This document shows positions 51,551-64,000 of a stretch of DNA of 64,000 nt, in pieces. The translations under genes were made by a program, and so were the position numbers. Numbering within the stretch: position 1 is the first letter of the stretch; every line of letters begins with the position of its first letter. The DNA is from Amia ocellicauda (taxonomy: Eukaryota; Chordata; Actinopteri; Amiiformes; Amiidae). Below the pieces are notes generated by a model. That model saw only the letters and a program-made list of their open reading frames with translations. It was not told the origin of the DNA and ran no database searches. The DNA is taken from contig NC_089854.1 in NCBI RefSeq assembly GCF_036373705.1, positions 22,383,839 to 22,447,838 on the forward strand. The letters are read 5' to 3'.

Positions 51551-53168
51551 GTTGTTGATATTCCTCTTTATAGTAGACTGTCCTGTGTGACTATACTGCA
51601 GGAGTATAGAGAGCAAAGTGACATCTACAGTCACTGTGTTTATTGATTGTACACAAGGCCAGGCCTCCAAGTTTGATAACATGTGATGTACTTGTAAGAG
51701 AAGGAAGCCCTGTCTTGGTGTTTACAATTTCTACCAGCTTCAGGGTGGAAAATTCCCCTTATCCCTGATCATCCAACAGCAGATGTCTTTCCTCCCCAGA
51801 CACCCAGACATCCTGACTGATGTCCCCCAACGTGAAAAGCATATTATCAGCATGTTGTGGTTCAAAACATACCAGATAAGATTTTAAAAAATAAACAAAC
51901 AAATAAAAAACAACTAACATAAAGTAACAGAATGATATTTGCCCTGGCCATAGATTTGTTGAATATATAATTGAAAGGTCTCCAGTGTGGCTTATTTTGC
52001 ATTTTTATCTTTTAAAAATAAATCAAGTTCTGTTATGCCCCACAGACAACAACACATGTTTGTTTGCTTGGGTTATGCACACATTTAAAAAATAACTTTG
52101 AAACATGCCTATTTTATTTGAACAGGTTCTATAAATTATTAACTGACTTTTGCATAAGACAGAACTGTTTTCTGGAAATCAGATCTTTCTAAATGCTGTT
52201 CTAAGAAATTAAAATGTCAGGCGAATAATGTTTTCTTCCAAGAACTGCACAAACATTAACCGTGTCTTTTCATGCAAGAAGCCTTTGCTATCATTCAAAC
52301 AGAGCGTGTTTGTTGTCAAACACTTCACACCTACATGGCAGGTAGAGTTCAATCTAGGATCTTACCACCTGGAATCACCCTTAAAATGGCAATTGTCAAA
52401 CTGCTCAAACCTGGTTTGCAAGTCCAGAGGATGGGATATAGTCCTGGTTAGCTTTGTGCTTGTGTTCAATGAAAACAAACAGACCACATGCCAAAGGTTC
52501 AAACTGCCGATCCTCCACCATACAGGCATTTCGTATATTGTTATGTTTTCTGTGGGCCTGGTGCCAAAAAATACCTGAAATGAACAGTTGTTCGCTTTCT
52601 TTACTGTGGTGCAGGGGTTCCCAACCCTGGTCCTGGGAGACCCCCCACCCTACTGGTTTTTGTTCCAACAGAGCTCTCAATTAGTTAATTGAACCCTTAA
52701 CTGAAGTAATAATTTGCTTATATTTGACTTTTTTAAATTGTACTGGTAAAAAGTTGGTTCCTTAATAAGATAATAAGTTCCTTATACAATGTAATACTTA
52801 ATTTAAAATCCCTACTGTTCAAAATAATCAAAAGACTCTGATTTAGGAAATGAATAGTTAAATTAAGGGCTCAATTAAGTAACTTGGTTAGAACAAAAAC
52901 CAGCAGGACAGGGGGTCCACCAGGACCAGCGTTTAGAACCACTGCGCTGGTGCATCTGTAGTCCTCCACTAGAGACAGGTTTGCCTATCTTGTCCCATCT
53001 TGAACGCCGTAGATGGTCATGTGACACAGGCACTAAAACAGGAAGTGGGGCATGTTCAGTAGTTTCCAGTTAATGTTTTTTTTTTTTTTTTATGTATTCT
53101 TTTAGCTGCAAAAGAATCACCTTGAATAGTGTCATTCACAGCGGATAGGTGATAATTATTATTACATC
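51551..53168. promoter_or_regulatory. shared upstream region of the TBC1D24-like gene and stx8
   Basis: The two genes are divergent with start codons 1.6 kb apart. The region holds no exon other than a possible 5' end of the TBC1D24-like first exon (to 51582 or beyond). It holds a hAT-like MITE (52612-52944) and an 18-base T run near 53076-53092. No CpG island or TATA box is evident, so a truly bidirectional promoter is only a suggestion. Confidence 0.4.
52612..52944. mobile_element. hAT-like MITE, copy 2 (upstream of stx8)
   Basis: 333 bp with inverted ends over 100 bp long (CAGGGGTTCCCAACCCTGGT on the left; reverse complement CAGTGGTTCTAAACGCTGGT on the right). It is the same family as 41199-41523. 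The right end is about 225 bp before the stx8 ATG. Confidence 0.75.
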
Positions 53169-56100
53169 ATGTCTCAGGATCCCTGGTAAGCGCGTCACCA
53201 ATGTATACAACCTTTCACTGTATTGATTACTGTTATTTGAACACGACAATAGGGTTATATACGAAGATTTCTCACCAGAACATGAATATAAACATGCACA
53301 TTAATGTTACGAATCAATAGGAGCAGCTTTCTTAGTGTGTTAATACTGATCTTGAATGGGAAACCTAATCTCTACGTCACATAAACGAAAAGGATTGTTA
53401 GAATGCAATATCAGAAAACACTGTCAAATACACGAGCAAAAAACCTCACCAAACTGTCTGTTATTAGTATTTATTAATTTGGCATTGGTTTATTTGAATA
53501 AAATACATTTTGGGAAGAGATACATATTCCTATACATATCATCATGTGTCAGAATCTGGTGATGATGTCGTGATTCCAGCTTTTAGGAGATATTCGTCCA
53601 AAGTGAAAGTGGCACATCCTCTGTTTCCTTGTTGATTTGTTAAACCAGTGGTTCTCCACCCTGATCCTAGAGGACCCCCACCCTGCTGGATTTTGTTCCA
53701 AACGAGCTCTCAATTACTTAATTGAACCCTTAATTAACTATGAATTTGCTTACATTTTACTTTTTAAATTGTGTAGCTGATAAAAAGTTGGTTCCTTAAT
53801 AAGATAAGTTCCTTATACAATTTATACTTAAAAGTCCTACTGTTTAAAATAATTAAAAGGAAAATTGGTTACATTTAAATTTAAATTAGGTAATTGTGAG
53901 CTCGACTGGAACAAAAAACAACAGGGTACATGCATACATGTAGTCATGGGGAAAAAGGGACATCTCAATAAAGTTATTTCAGTTGATACCATGGTTTTCA
54001 GGTAACATGCCTATACATATAGGCTATATATTACACTTTTCTTTGTATGTGTTTCCAGGCTACAGAATTATGATGCCACTTGCCGCCTTGCTCAAGAAAT
54101 TGCAGAAAATATCCACGAGAGGAACAGGCAGCAGAGGAGAGAGGAGAACCCTGCGAAGGTGAGAGACCTGTTCATCTTTCACTACGACTTGTCACGTTTT
54201 AACTTTACTCCATTCTGAATTCACTGTGTTAAATCGGGGCCATCAAAATAAAGATACCTACAAGACAATGATAAGGCGCCGTTGGTGACAGGGATTCCTG
54301 TATTATCCCGGGTTATTATCGTTATTGTTCCAACAGCTCAACATGACCCTCAGAGCGTCTCTGCAGAAGCTGAAGCAGCAGATCGGGCAGCTGAGGGAGT
54401 CTCTGCTCAGATCGACCTCCTCTCGCCGCATGTATCCTTTCTGTTCCCATTGAGCCACACAGCAGGTGTGGAAAGGATTTATTTGGTCCTTCTTTGTTTT
54501 TAGGCCTCAAGACCAGTAGAGGTCAGTATTATTTCAGAAATGTATTGTATTACATTGTATCCTTCCTAAAGTGAAAAATTCAGTGCATTTGCTCTGTATG
54601 CAAAAAGTGTGCATGTGGGGGTGAGAACATAATTCTGTAGCATCGACAACCTCAGTCTTTACCTTTTGTTTACACAGTGTAGAGGAAAGATTTTTGCCCT
54701 CCTGTTCTGTTTGTTGCAGCTTCACAATCCCTCCTCTTCTCTCTCCCTCTATCATGAATAAAGGGGTGTAAATAAACAGCTGTATCAGTCCTTAATGTGA
54801 CTAATCCTCAGAATGCAATCGGAAGCAGACAGAAGACAGAATTTGGTGGATGACCTTGTCACTCGAGAGAAACAACTCAACGCAGCTTTTAAGAAGGATG
54901 GCAAAGAGTCTGAACCCTCCAGGTACTTTAGAAACAATTGACATAGACTCCTCTGTGTTACACGTGCAGTGAAGTATGTTATGATTGCAACACCATTTGA
55001 TCAGTGTTTAAGATCTTTTCAGAGGACTCGCACTAGAAAGCAAGTAATTGCAAGTCAATAACAATAACAGGCTAAATATATATATATAATTACAGTGCAT
55101 TTCAGATTTGCAAAACAGGTTTTTTTTGTTTAGCAGACCATAACAAACATTTACTAAAATAATTTATGAAGGAAACTATTTGAAATCGAAAGCCATTTTA
55201 TGAACGTAGTGCTGCCAAATAACTTCTACCAACCAAATCTGTTATTTTATCCTTAAAATGCATGTCTGATTAGGGGTTTGTGGTACAACCCTGCAGACTC
55301 TGAACGAATATACGCACGAAACAACTCTCCCTGACCTGACCCGACCTGGTCTACTCTAGGGATTTGTTGCGCTCTCTGAAGTAGCTGACGTTTGAATTAT
55401 TTAATTCATTAAACATTCTGCACTGGTGATCAAATGCTTGGCACATCCTGGAAATTAGCTGTTCAAAAATAGAGAGAGAAAATCTAAGTTTATAGTTAAC
55501 ATTGTCCGCTGAGCTCATATCCTGTCGAAAATTGGTAAAATAAAGGGCTGTACGCCCTCAGCTGTATCCTGAGTACATATTAGTCTTCATTTAAGTGACA
55601 GCTTCGTACAGTAGCTGGGACTGGCCCTGTCATTATTTCACATTGAGTCTGGCCTCCTGACCCAGGTGACATGGATTTAGAGAGAAAAAGGAAGTACATT
55701 TAATTTGTGCTTCCTCTGCTGTGTGTGTGGATGAACGAAAGCCTTACCCCTGTGTTTGACAGGATTGCGCCCGTGAATGACCAGTCGGGCCCAGGAGGCC
55801 ACGCAGGTTGTGTTCTGAGCTGCAGAACTTCTCCAAAACACATTTTGATGGCTTCTGACAGATCCGTACACCATAATAACATTTCATAACAGCTTATCGG
55901 TAGGGGATAAAACGTGATCACTGTTAATATTTATATAGTAAATCCCTCAAAACACAAACCCCCTCAGGTAGTGTATTCTGGTTAAAGAAGAAACTTTGCA
56001 CAGACAATTGAGGGAAATCAACTTATTGAATTTTGTTAGACTCATCATTAAAGTAAATCCAAAAGCATTTAATAGCTAAGTAGCATAAATCCTTAATCCA

Positions 56101-57159
56101 CACAGATTCAAACCGTAGAGGCATCGTCTCTTGACTTAAGTTAAATCATTAATTGTGTGGCGTTTCCCATGTGACCTTTACAATTTTAATTCAGTCTGGC
56201 AGAACATTATTTTAAATAGGGGGAAAACCCCCCTCAGTGTGTGGTCTTTGTCCGGGGGTGTTAGCCCTGCTTGAACAATCTGAGGTATTCCATCTTTTTC
56301 TGCAGGGGATGTTATAAAAGATTTACCGGTGAAACAAAACATTCTTGGAAGATTAGCCTTTAGTTGAGCAAAAAAAAGGGGACACAGTGCCCACATTTTA
56401 AGGCCCATAACCTCCTCTCCTCCTCCCCTCAGACTTTCTCTTTTATATTTGACCATGATGCAAAAACTTGTAATTAGTTAAATCTGCCCCTTAAAACCCG
56501 AAGCTATCTGCTCGCATCAGCGTTGTGTGACGGTGCCCGTGGCCGCGCTTGATTAACTTGGCCGACTCGGTGGGTGGCTAATTGGATAAACTTTAATCTT
56601 CACACCGATAGCGTTGCGAGATCAGAGGCAAGGAGGAAGTACGGAGCTGTCCCGCGGTAAGATAGTTACCAAACATGTCGGAGAGATTACCGCTGAGTAG
56701 AAACCTCTTGTCATGGCTTGTCCTAGATTAATGGCAGTCTGTTGCCGGAGAGAGACAGTGCTGCAAATTGCCCCAAATTGCCTAGACTACTGCTTCCAGA
56801 AGAAAAAAACTTTAATTCAGCAGAGGTTATAGACCCCGATTAGCACTAATCTAGGACAACCTTGCTTAAACCAACATTAGCAAGGCCTAGATTAGTTTTA
56901 ATGACAGTCTGTGAAATCACCCCGTAATATGCGGCGATAAATATGGAGTACAGTTCTGAATGCATCTTCAATTGGTGGCCTGTGAATTTCGGTGTATAAT
57001 TGTTAACCGTGAGATTTTCATATGAATGAGAGAGACTGAAAGGTTTTAATACATTCTGAAGACACAGTGGAGTTGTTCTTAACTTTGGCTTGACTGCCTC
57101 ACAGGATTTGTTGTATCAGCACATACAGAAGTTAGCTACAGACTCATATATTCTGTGTA

Positions 57160-57205
<46 letters not shown>

Positions 57206-60200
57206 GATGTTATATATACATTCTTCTTCATTCTCACCAAACAAACAAACACAAATACTCTCTACTCTTTATACGGAGAGATATGTACTCGGACAACCAG
57301 TGCCACTATCTGCCTTGCCAAAACAAAAATCAAAAACTGCCTTGGGTTAACGTTGTGATGGAAAACAGATCCTTGGAAAATCTCTCGAGAAATAATGGGG
57401 CTTTTCGATGTTCGCACTGCGGATGATGTCAGTCTTTCTGTTGGAACGACTGTAGCAATGTATGCTGTGCTGTTGTTGTCTTCTGCAGGATGATGGCGCA
57501 CCTCTTTCACTTTTTCTTTTTTTCCCCCGACTCCTGCCAACTAATTTTGGAGAACAGAGTTAGAATCGCAATGTCCCAGACCAGATTTCTCTGCTGTGTA
57601 AAAACTGTGAGCTCCTGTGCCATCCTCTTACGAGGAGTGCGCTTTTTGGAAATCTAGTGTTCTTGTTTCATCCCTCCATCGCTACCTACAATGCAGTTTG
57701 TGAAATACTCATGTTTTCAGTTTGACCAGTAGGTGGCACACTGTCACAATCTTGTCTCTCCAGGATGATTTGTTATTTCAGAAAAGACCTTGGGTCCTGT
57801 TGGCTAGACAGCTTCAAGGTTCGGATGCAGCTTTTCCTGATTATCATAAGAATAGCATAAAACCGCAAAGCATTCTTAATATAACACAACAGATCTTTCT
57901 TCAGTATTGTTAGTGTTAAGTTCTTCTAAAACCACTGGGTCTGATGCTAATTTAACTGTACTGTTTCCCCCCCAAAAAAAGCCTTTTACATTTTTAAAAT
58001 GTATTTACTCAGGGAGACGTTCCAAAAAACTGCTTGGGAGAAATAAAACGTCTTTAAATAGACTGCACATCTGCATTGAGTGTGTGTGAAATGTGTCTCG
58101 AACACTTCGGATTAGGTTAGTGTATTAAAACGTGTGTATTACTTTGCCATAAAGGGTTACGTTTCTGTACTGTTTGTCTTGTTGTTGCTGATGCTTGTTG
58201 CGTGTTGTGCAGGTCCAGTCTCCTGACGGGAGGGATGGGCTCTGGAGACAAGGTGAACCCCTGGCTGATCAATGAACCCGAGGAGACCAGAGGCTTGGGC
58301 TTTGGGGAGATTAAGCAGCAGCAGCAAAGGATTATTGACGGTGAGGGGGCTGCTGGGATACCTTCAGTGTAATCATCTCACATGTGTGACACCGAGTATT
58401 TGTATGTAGCGCACCTAAAGGGGGCTTGTATTTCCAAAGCCTTCATCTTTCTATTTGTTTATTTTGTTTTCTAGTTTACATTCATTTATTGCATGATTAC
58501 CCAGCATCCCAAACTTTCCTTCAGAGAATCAGTTTTTATATCAGCAGTATAACTTTGTTTTGAAGATGCTTTGAAATTAGACTCACAATTAATGCTAGAA
58601 CTGTTACACTGAGATCTGTTTTTCTGTTGCTCTAGTGGTTCACTAAAAGATTTCATGTTGTCACAGTGAGTTTGCTATAGATTTCTTCTAGAAACTGCAC
58701 AATATACTATGGCAGGGGGAAAAAAAACTTAGTTGAAATGCAAACTGAAGTCAATTTAGCACTTCTGCATGTGCTTTCCATGAACTACCAGTTTATAAAC
58801 TCTTTTTTGCAGTATATATAATGTTTTTATAGTTTCTGTAAAGATGATCAAATGATATCGCAAGTTATTACGGCACCAGGGAATGGCTACATTTTCCTCC
58901 TTATAAAATATGAGGAACTAGATCCGGTTCTGATTCAGCTTTTGGGAAAAGAAGATCGAGTGCCAGGGGACGCCCCATTATTTATGAACACAACACTTTT
59001 ATGAAAGAGTTATTAGACGTTGTCGGATTCTTCCAGGAAACGTTCTTGCATCGTCCCTGCTGAGCCGAAGAGCTGTGACTCACAAGACGTCCTTTTTTCA
59101 CTGTGAAAAGTCAGGGCACGTCCTGCTCCTATGTTCTGGCCAGCAGTGGCTTCCAAGCGGTCTTTTCAATGAAATATGCCGCTGTTAGAATTTACGAGTG
59201 CCCGCCCCATATAGTTAAAAAGAACCTGGGGGGGCAAATACCGGGTGCGCTGTTTAGCATTACTCATCTGTGGTGTGTTCAAGTTCCCCGGTGTCGAAGC
59301 TGGAGCCGAGCACCTTGTCATATTATCAGAATTTCTGGCTAATGAAATCATACGACAGGAAATTGTTTCCTCTTTCCAAATTGCCCGTTTGAGTGCATTC
59401 TCTCAATTTTTTTATTGCTTTTTTCTTTCTCTTGACCTGCATATCAACATCATATATTCCAGCATTTTCTTTTCCTGGCGTTCTGCTTTTCAACCGAGTC
59501 CATGCCGAATTAACAGCTGTCTCGATTGTTTGATTAGAAAACAAACAAACAAGCATCAACAAAAAAAACAACGCACACATAGAAAGAGTTCACATGCCAA
59601 ATCGCACTGGTGGTTTTCAAGGTCACTCATTTGCAGCCATTTCTAAGAAGTCCCAGCGATGGTGTTTCTGTTGTAATGAACAATAAAGAAAAAAGATCTG
59701 GCTCCAGCTTTTGTAAAGAGCCGTTTCATCCAGTTCCCCACAGCCTCACATCGGTTCGGTTCCAGTGGAGAGGATCCTCTCTGTCACATTTCAAGCCACC
59801 CACAGAATTGCGCAACGGTGACCGAGGAGTTGGAAAGAAATCTCCCGTTTGGCGAGCCGCTTTCCCGTGCGATACGGAAATGGGCACCCTTGTGCTGAGT
59901 GCTGAGGTGGCACCAGCATTTCGACTGTCATATCCTACGTTGTGCCGTTCTTTCTTTCTTTGTCTTCTTCTGCTGATTGAGTCCTGAAGCAGAGAGACGG
60001 GTCACAGGGCAGGCTGATTCGGTTTAGCACGACCACTGCAGGGTCAGAGCCTAGTTTCCTTACAAAGCCCTGGTCTTTCTGTCATCTACTGTCCAATAAA
60101 ATAGTCACATTGGTTCTAAATGCAGTGGATCCTAATGAATTGTTTACATTTTTATTCTCTGTAGGTTTTCATATGTACTGCAAAGTATGAGCTGGCCAAG

Positions 60201-60932
60201 ACGCCTTTTAGTTTTGCTATTATCAGTGCTTTCTTGGCGGGCTTGAATGACTACCTTCTTGTACAGTGTGTTTCACTAATAATACCATATCCTTCCACCT
60301 GTACTTAGAGCTTTAATTACAATATTATGTTTATAATTACTATTATTTTCTGATGTCTCTCTGTTCATTTTGAAATCCAGCAACTTTATTTTTTTGTGGC
60401 ATTCAGTTGGAAGATGTTTTGGCCACCTTTGATGAATCTGTTTTTGAGGTTGTCGTTGTTGTATTTTCTTAGTTTGTTCGCTTCCTCATGCAAACCTTTG
60501 TTTACAAAGTTGAATCCGTTAAAATCACAGCTCAAATTGTCATTAGATTTAAGCAATCCAACATTTTAATAAGTGTCTTTGCAGGCATCTGTATTGTAAC
60601 TGACAAGATGCAGGAGGAACAGGTTTTCAGATTTGGGGTCCTAATATAAATCTCCCACAGTGCAGTAGTTCTGTAACTTGTATCTCATGTGTAACTATGT
60701 TTGTGGAAAGTGACAGCGCCATTTGACCAGTGATTATACTTTATTTATGTGTTATTTGTGACAGGACAAAAGGTCTCGGTGTTTAGAAAAGTGAGAAGTA
60801 ATGATGAAACTCAACCGTTTTAATGTCTCTCTCCTACAGAACAAGATGCTGGCCTGGACGCCCTGGCGGTTGTCATCGGCCGGCAGAAACAGATGGGCCG
60901 GGAGATCGGGAACGAACTGGACGAGCAGAACG
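53169..60932 (+). CDS. stx8: stx8 (syntaxin-8), exons 1-6, 3' end outside window
   Basis: Qc-SNARE of late endosomes that pairs with syntaxin-7, Vti1b and VAMP8. Exons: 53169-53185 (MSQDPW start), 54059-54158, 54337-54431, 54812-54922, 58213-58340, 60840-60932. All are GT-AG with joining phases. The protein reads MSQDPWLQNYDATCRLAQEI, then DRRQNLVDDLVTREKQL, NPWLINEPEETRGLGFGEIK and QDAGLDALAVVIGRQKQMGR, ending here with EIGNELDEQN inside the SNARE helix. These match human STX8 closely (PDPW start, EEPEETRGLGF, ISRQKQMGQEIGNELDEQN). The next exon (rest of the SNARE motif and the tail anchor) was not found before 64000, consistent with the very long introns of human STX8. Confidence 0.96.
53646..53926. 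mobile_element. hAT-like MITE, copy 3 (stx8 intron 1), 3' truncated
   Basis: Starts CAGTGGTTCTCCACCCTGAT, continues with the family's TTTTGTTCCAAACGAGCTCT segment, and shows the inverted counterpart CTGGAACAAAAAACAACAGG near 53905. The last ~30 bases of the right end are missing or too diverged. Confidence 0.7.
54923..58212 (+). other. stx8: stx8 intron 4
   Basis: Non-coding. It contains a TA repeat (57161-57203) and, around 56710-56920, segments like CCTAGATTAATGGCAGTCTG and AGATTAGCACTAATCTAGG that may belong to a decayed dispersed repeat. No exon was recognised. Confidence 0.55.
57161..57203 (+). repeat. (TA)n microsatellite
   Basis: About 20 TA units in stx8 intron 4. Confidence 0.9.
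58341..60839 (+). other. stx8: stx8 intron 5
   Basis: 2.5 kb, no exon or named repeat recognised. Confidence 0.55.
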
Positions 60933-63900
60933 GTAAGAAGCGATTTCAAGACGAGGAGAGACGCTGACTGACCCACCGTCAACAAGCCGGATGAGCTAAC
61001 AAGACGAGACGAGATGAAAATATAGATCTAAGCAATGGATTGATGGCTGCCGAGAAGTGGTCTGCAGAGCCCAAGCTGAAAAAGCCAGAGGAGGAGATTT
61101 AATTTGATCATGTGGCTTTGTGTATTCTTTTGCAGTCATTACACCAGGCAGGCATCTTCATTGCAGGGCCGTCATTTGGCCTGATTTCAGACAATCCCAT
61201 TTGCCTGCCGAAACTAATGGGGCTGTCTGACTGAAGTATAATGGACTCTTCAACGTGCGCTTCGCGGATGCGGTTCTGGAATTGTATCCCATCCTCGATA
61301 ATGGCATTTCCACAAATAACATTCGCTGAAGTCAGATTTCAGGGTATATGCCACTTGGAGGAGACTAGTTTGAATCATCACTGGGGATTCATTTATGGGA
61401 AACAGGCAGGCTGGGATTTGGGTTATTTGTTTTCGTCCAATTAGATCAGTAGTCCAACGGCGTTCTCTGGCACACACCTTTGCTAAACAATATGTCTGAT
61501 ACCACGACGATACTTCTGGTGACGGGTGCAAAGCAGACACCGACCAGAAAAGCAATTGATCCCTTTGTGTTAATCCTCAGCGTCCATCTTAATTGAGGGT
61601 GAGGTTGACACCTGTTCCACATCTGGTGTGAATCTGGTTTCCGCTGGGTTATTGTCCTGGAATCCATACAAACCTATACCACCAATATTTGGTTCACTTG
61701 AGGAAGTTTGCTTTGATCCCAGGTGCCAGGACAGTCCCCACAGTGCTGGAGTAGGGACTGTGGTAGGTGCTGTGTCTGACGGGGGGGAAAGTGGACACAA
61801 TGTGAGCACAGCCTTGTCCTCCTCGCTCCTTCGACAGCAGGTCCTGCTAGGCTCTGTAACTTCGGGAGAGGAGATTGATGGGCCAACCGTTGGGAGAGGA
61901 GAGTGCAGGAGGCGGGCGCGGTGGACCATTCCCCGGGCAAGTAGACGTCTGCCGAGGTCAGGTGACATTCCAGGGGGATGTTCCAAGTCGTGGAGGAGGC
62001 GAGGGTGAAGACAGATTGGGCACTTTAGGTTTTAAATGTGAAAGAATGCAGCTCCAAGTTCATTAGTTCCCTCTTGCTTTTCTTGGCGTTGTTGAGGTGC
62101 ACCACAATGCCACAGCTCTGGAGGCCATATAATTACAGCCGGCTATTCCGCTGAAATGTGCTTTTCTTTCTCTCCCATGTGTGAATGCGATGACATGATT
62201 AGTGTTCTCCCCGAAGAGTCGGGGCGCTGCCTCGGGGTCAGTGTCTGCATCTGGCTGGGGAAAACATGTACTGTTTTCTTTCTAATTAGACCCTGAATTG
62301 TTTAACATCGTAATGAGCTATAGGATTCAGGCACTGTGGGCTCAATATTTATCTTTATTTTAAATAATAAAATGTCAAATAAATAAATAGATCTTTGTTT
62401 ATGTTAGATTGGTTTGTCCAAATTAGGTAAGATGAATTGGTAACGTCATTTTCTTGCATAACAGCAAATTACCTTTGATTAATCAAACTAATTATTACAC
62501 TGGTGAGAATTATGCAGATTTGGCTGGTGTTAGCTGTCCGTGATCCCCCTGGTCAGTGAATGCTATGTTTGATTATTTTTGTTTGTTCTCCTCTTACTTC
62601 ATTGAGCTGAAGGATAATTTTTTAGCTCTGTAGGTTTTTTGTTGTTGTTTTTTTGTATTGTTTGTTTTTTGAGAATCTGGCCATAGCATTTAAACAATGA
62701 AGACGGGTAGATATTGCATTTGTCACCGTGATGAGAAGGTTATTATAGATGTGGAAAATAATGATTTGCCAGTTTACAGTTCAAGAGGTGATTTTGAGTG
62801 ATGGTTATGTATTGGATCCATCTCTCTGGTGTCCGCAGTCCTAGAACAGGTCTCTGAAGTTCAAAGTCATGGAGATAACTATGCAGAAGAATTTCTTTCT
62901 CCGAAAAATGTGTTTATGATTTCCAGCCTCTCTGCAGCAATTAGGAACTCACTCCCTTACACACAAAGATATTTGAAAACCTCTCTTAAAAGGAAAAAAG
63001 ACAATTATGATTCCATTAGAGATGCATCCTTCCAATGGGACTTGAAACACAATCTTAATTTACACTTGTGTCAAGAGTTCAGGAGTCTGCTGTAGGAAAC
63101 CACATAATGCGATTATTTACAGCTCAGTTTCTGGCGCGTCCGCACTTTTCCCGGTGAGTTATGGAAAAGATGTTATGTCCGTGAGGTTTGGAGCAGGTGG
63201 AAAAAAAGGATATATCACATGATGTAAATCTGAGCGAGAAGGAACGACATCAAAAAGGACGGCTTCATGACTCTTGGCTGCAGGAGCTCTTGGGCTTGAT
63301 TTATGAGGCTGAGTCAGAGCCGTGTCTTTTGAGTTGGGTGGGAGGGTCGGCTTTAGGTTGGCTGGAAAGACTGATGGGGTAGGTGGGTCTGCACTCGCAA
63401 GTGCTATAGGAAACAGTCGTGGCTCAGATTAGACGTAAATGTCATTTACACTCCCTTGCGATGACAAATTTACTGTAGCAAAGCCTTTACTTCATCCCCC
63501 GTCCTGAATATGAGATTATGAAAAGAGAAAACACACTTTGCTTTATTAAAGCACAAACGTGTGTCTGCACAAGTAGAAGAAATAGTAAAATGTTATTCAA
63601 TATAGAGCACCAGTCCCACATATTGCTGTATTATACATGAACCAACCTATTGTTTTCAGTTTCATAATGTGGAAACAGTTTAACTAGTTAAAGATCCCAT
63701 CTTTCAAATAAAAACATATTTTCATGGTCATTAATACCCTTATTTTTACCTTTCAGGTGCTTTTTTAAGAGTCTCTTAAATTTTGGTCACATTTCAGTGT
63801 TTCTCTATAAATAGATTAAAATCCACAAACTGCAGACATTCTCCTCTGTGCCCCCTTGACCTCTGTGAAGTGAGGGATACAGTGCACTCCTTTTTGGGAA

Positions 63901-64000
63901 AAGCTTCAGAGAAGGTTTTCTGGGAAGGTTACTGACCTACTTGAGCGCATACAACTGCTAGACCCCGTCTCTGCCCGGACAGCTTGTGGGACTCGAGCTG
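60933..64000 (+). other. stx8: start of stx8 intron 6
   Basis: Runs to the window edge. The stretch 61570-62008 is GC-richer, with overlapping open frames on both strands and no recognisable product. The remainder shows nothing I can name. Confidence 0.5.

Noticed and set aside
60933..64000. Searched for the stx8 exon with the second half of the SNARE motif and the tail anchor
   Set aside because: No segment encoding an EIIDDLANLVENTDEKL-like helix was found, so the stx8 3' end is outside the window.
1..64000. CRISPR arrays, operons, phage or integrated viral genomes
   Set aside because: No spaced direct repeats, no prokaryotic gene layout and no viral gene set was seen. All mobile DNA recognised is of Tc1, hAT-like or short retroposon type.

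Overview
The window is nuclear DNA of a vertebrate, most probably a ray-finned (teleost-type) fish. Genes have small exons separated by AT-rich introns with GT-AG junctions. The introns carry several Tc1-type DNA transposons, hAT-like MITEs, retroposon tails and many microsatellites of the kinds common in fish. The gene order usp43 - cfap52 - (extra gene) - stx8, with stx8 on the opposite strand, matches human 17p13.1 as I know it (STX8 - CFAP52 - USP43), apart from the extra gene. I cannot name the species.

Layout from left to right. Positions 1-26799 are usp43 territory on the minus strand. Exon 1 (26203-26799) carries the basic N-terminus and the catalytic Cys box and sits in a CpG-rich island. 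Exon 2 (13316-13462) carries the QHDA box. Intron 1 is 12.7 kb and holds a rearranged Tc1-like element with long inverted arms (16761-18306). No further usp43 exon was found to the left. A 1.57-kb Tc1 element with a nearly intact transposase lies at 6028-7600, and one unexplained short coding-like exon lies at 613-727. Positions 26800-30060 are the usp43/cfap52 intergenic space, with an internally deleted Tc1 element. Positions 30061-43840 hold a complete cfap52 gene on the minus strand: 14 exons whose phases all join, giving 623 codons. Its last intron holds two Tc1 elements side by side, one with an intact 346-residue DD34E transposase. A textbook RFX X-box lies about 80 bp upstream of the cfap52 start.

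Positions 45244-51550 hold a complete seven-exon minus-strand gene for a TBC1D24-like TBC plus TLDc protein (about 740 residues). It has a serine-rich N-terminal extension that TBC1D24 itself lacks. This gene is not present between STX8 and CFAP52 in human as far as I know. Positions 53169-60932 hold the first six exons of stx8 on the plus strand, with the remaining exons beyond the right edge. The TBC1D24-like gene and stx8 are head to head, 1.6 kb apart, with a hAT-like MITE between them.

Functionally this is a mixed neighbourhood: a deubiquitinase (USP43), a motile-cilium axonemal WD-repeat protein (CFAP52), a presumed phosphoinositide-binding membrane-trafficking protein (TBC1D24-like) and a late-endosomal SNARE (STX8). 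No pathogen, prokaryotic operon, CRISPR array or classical novel defence system is present. The most interesting items are the extra TBC1D24-like gene with its repeated phospho-motifs, the intact Tc1 transposase, the rearranged foldback Tc1 element, and the X-box of cfap52.
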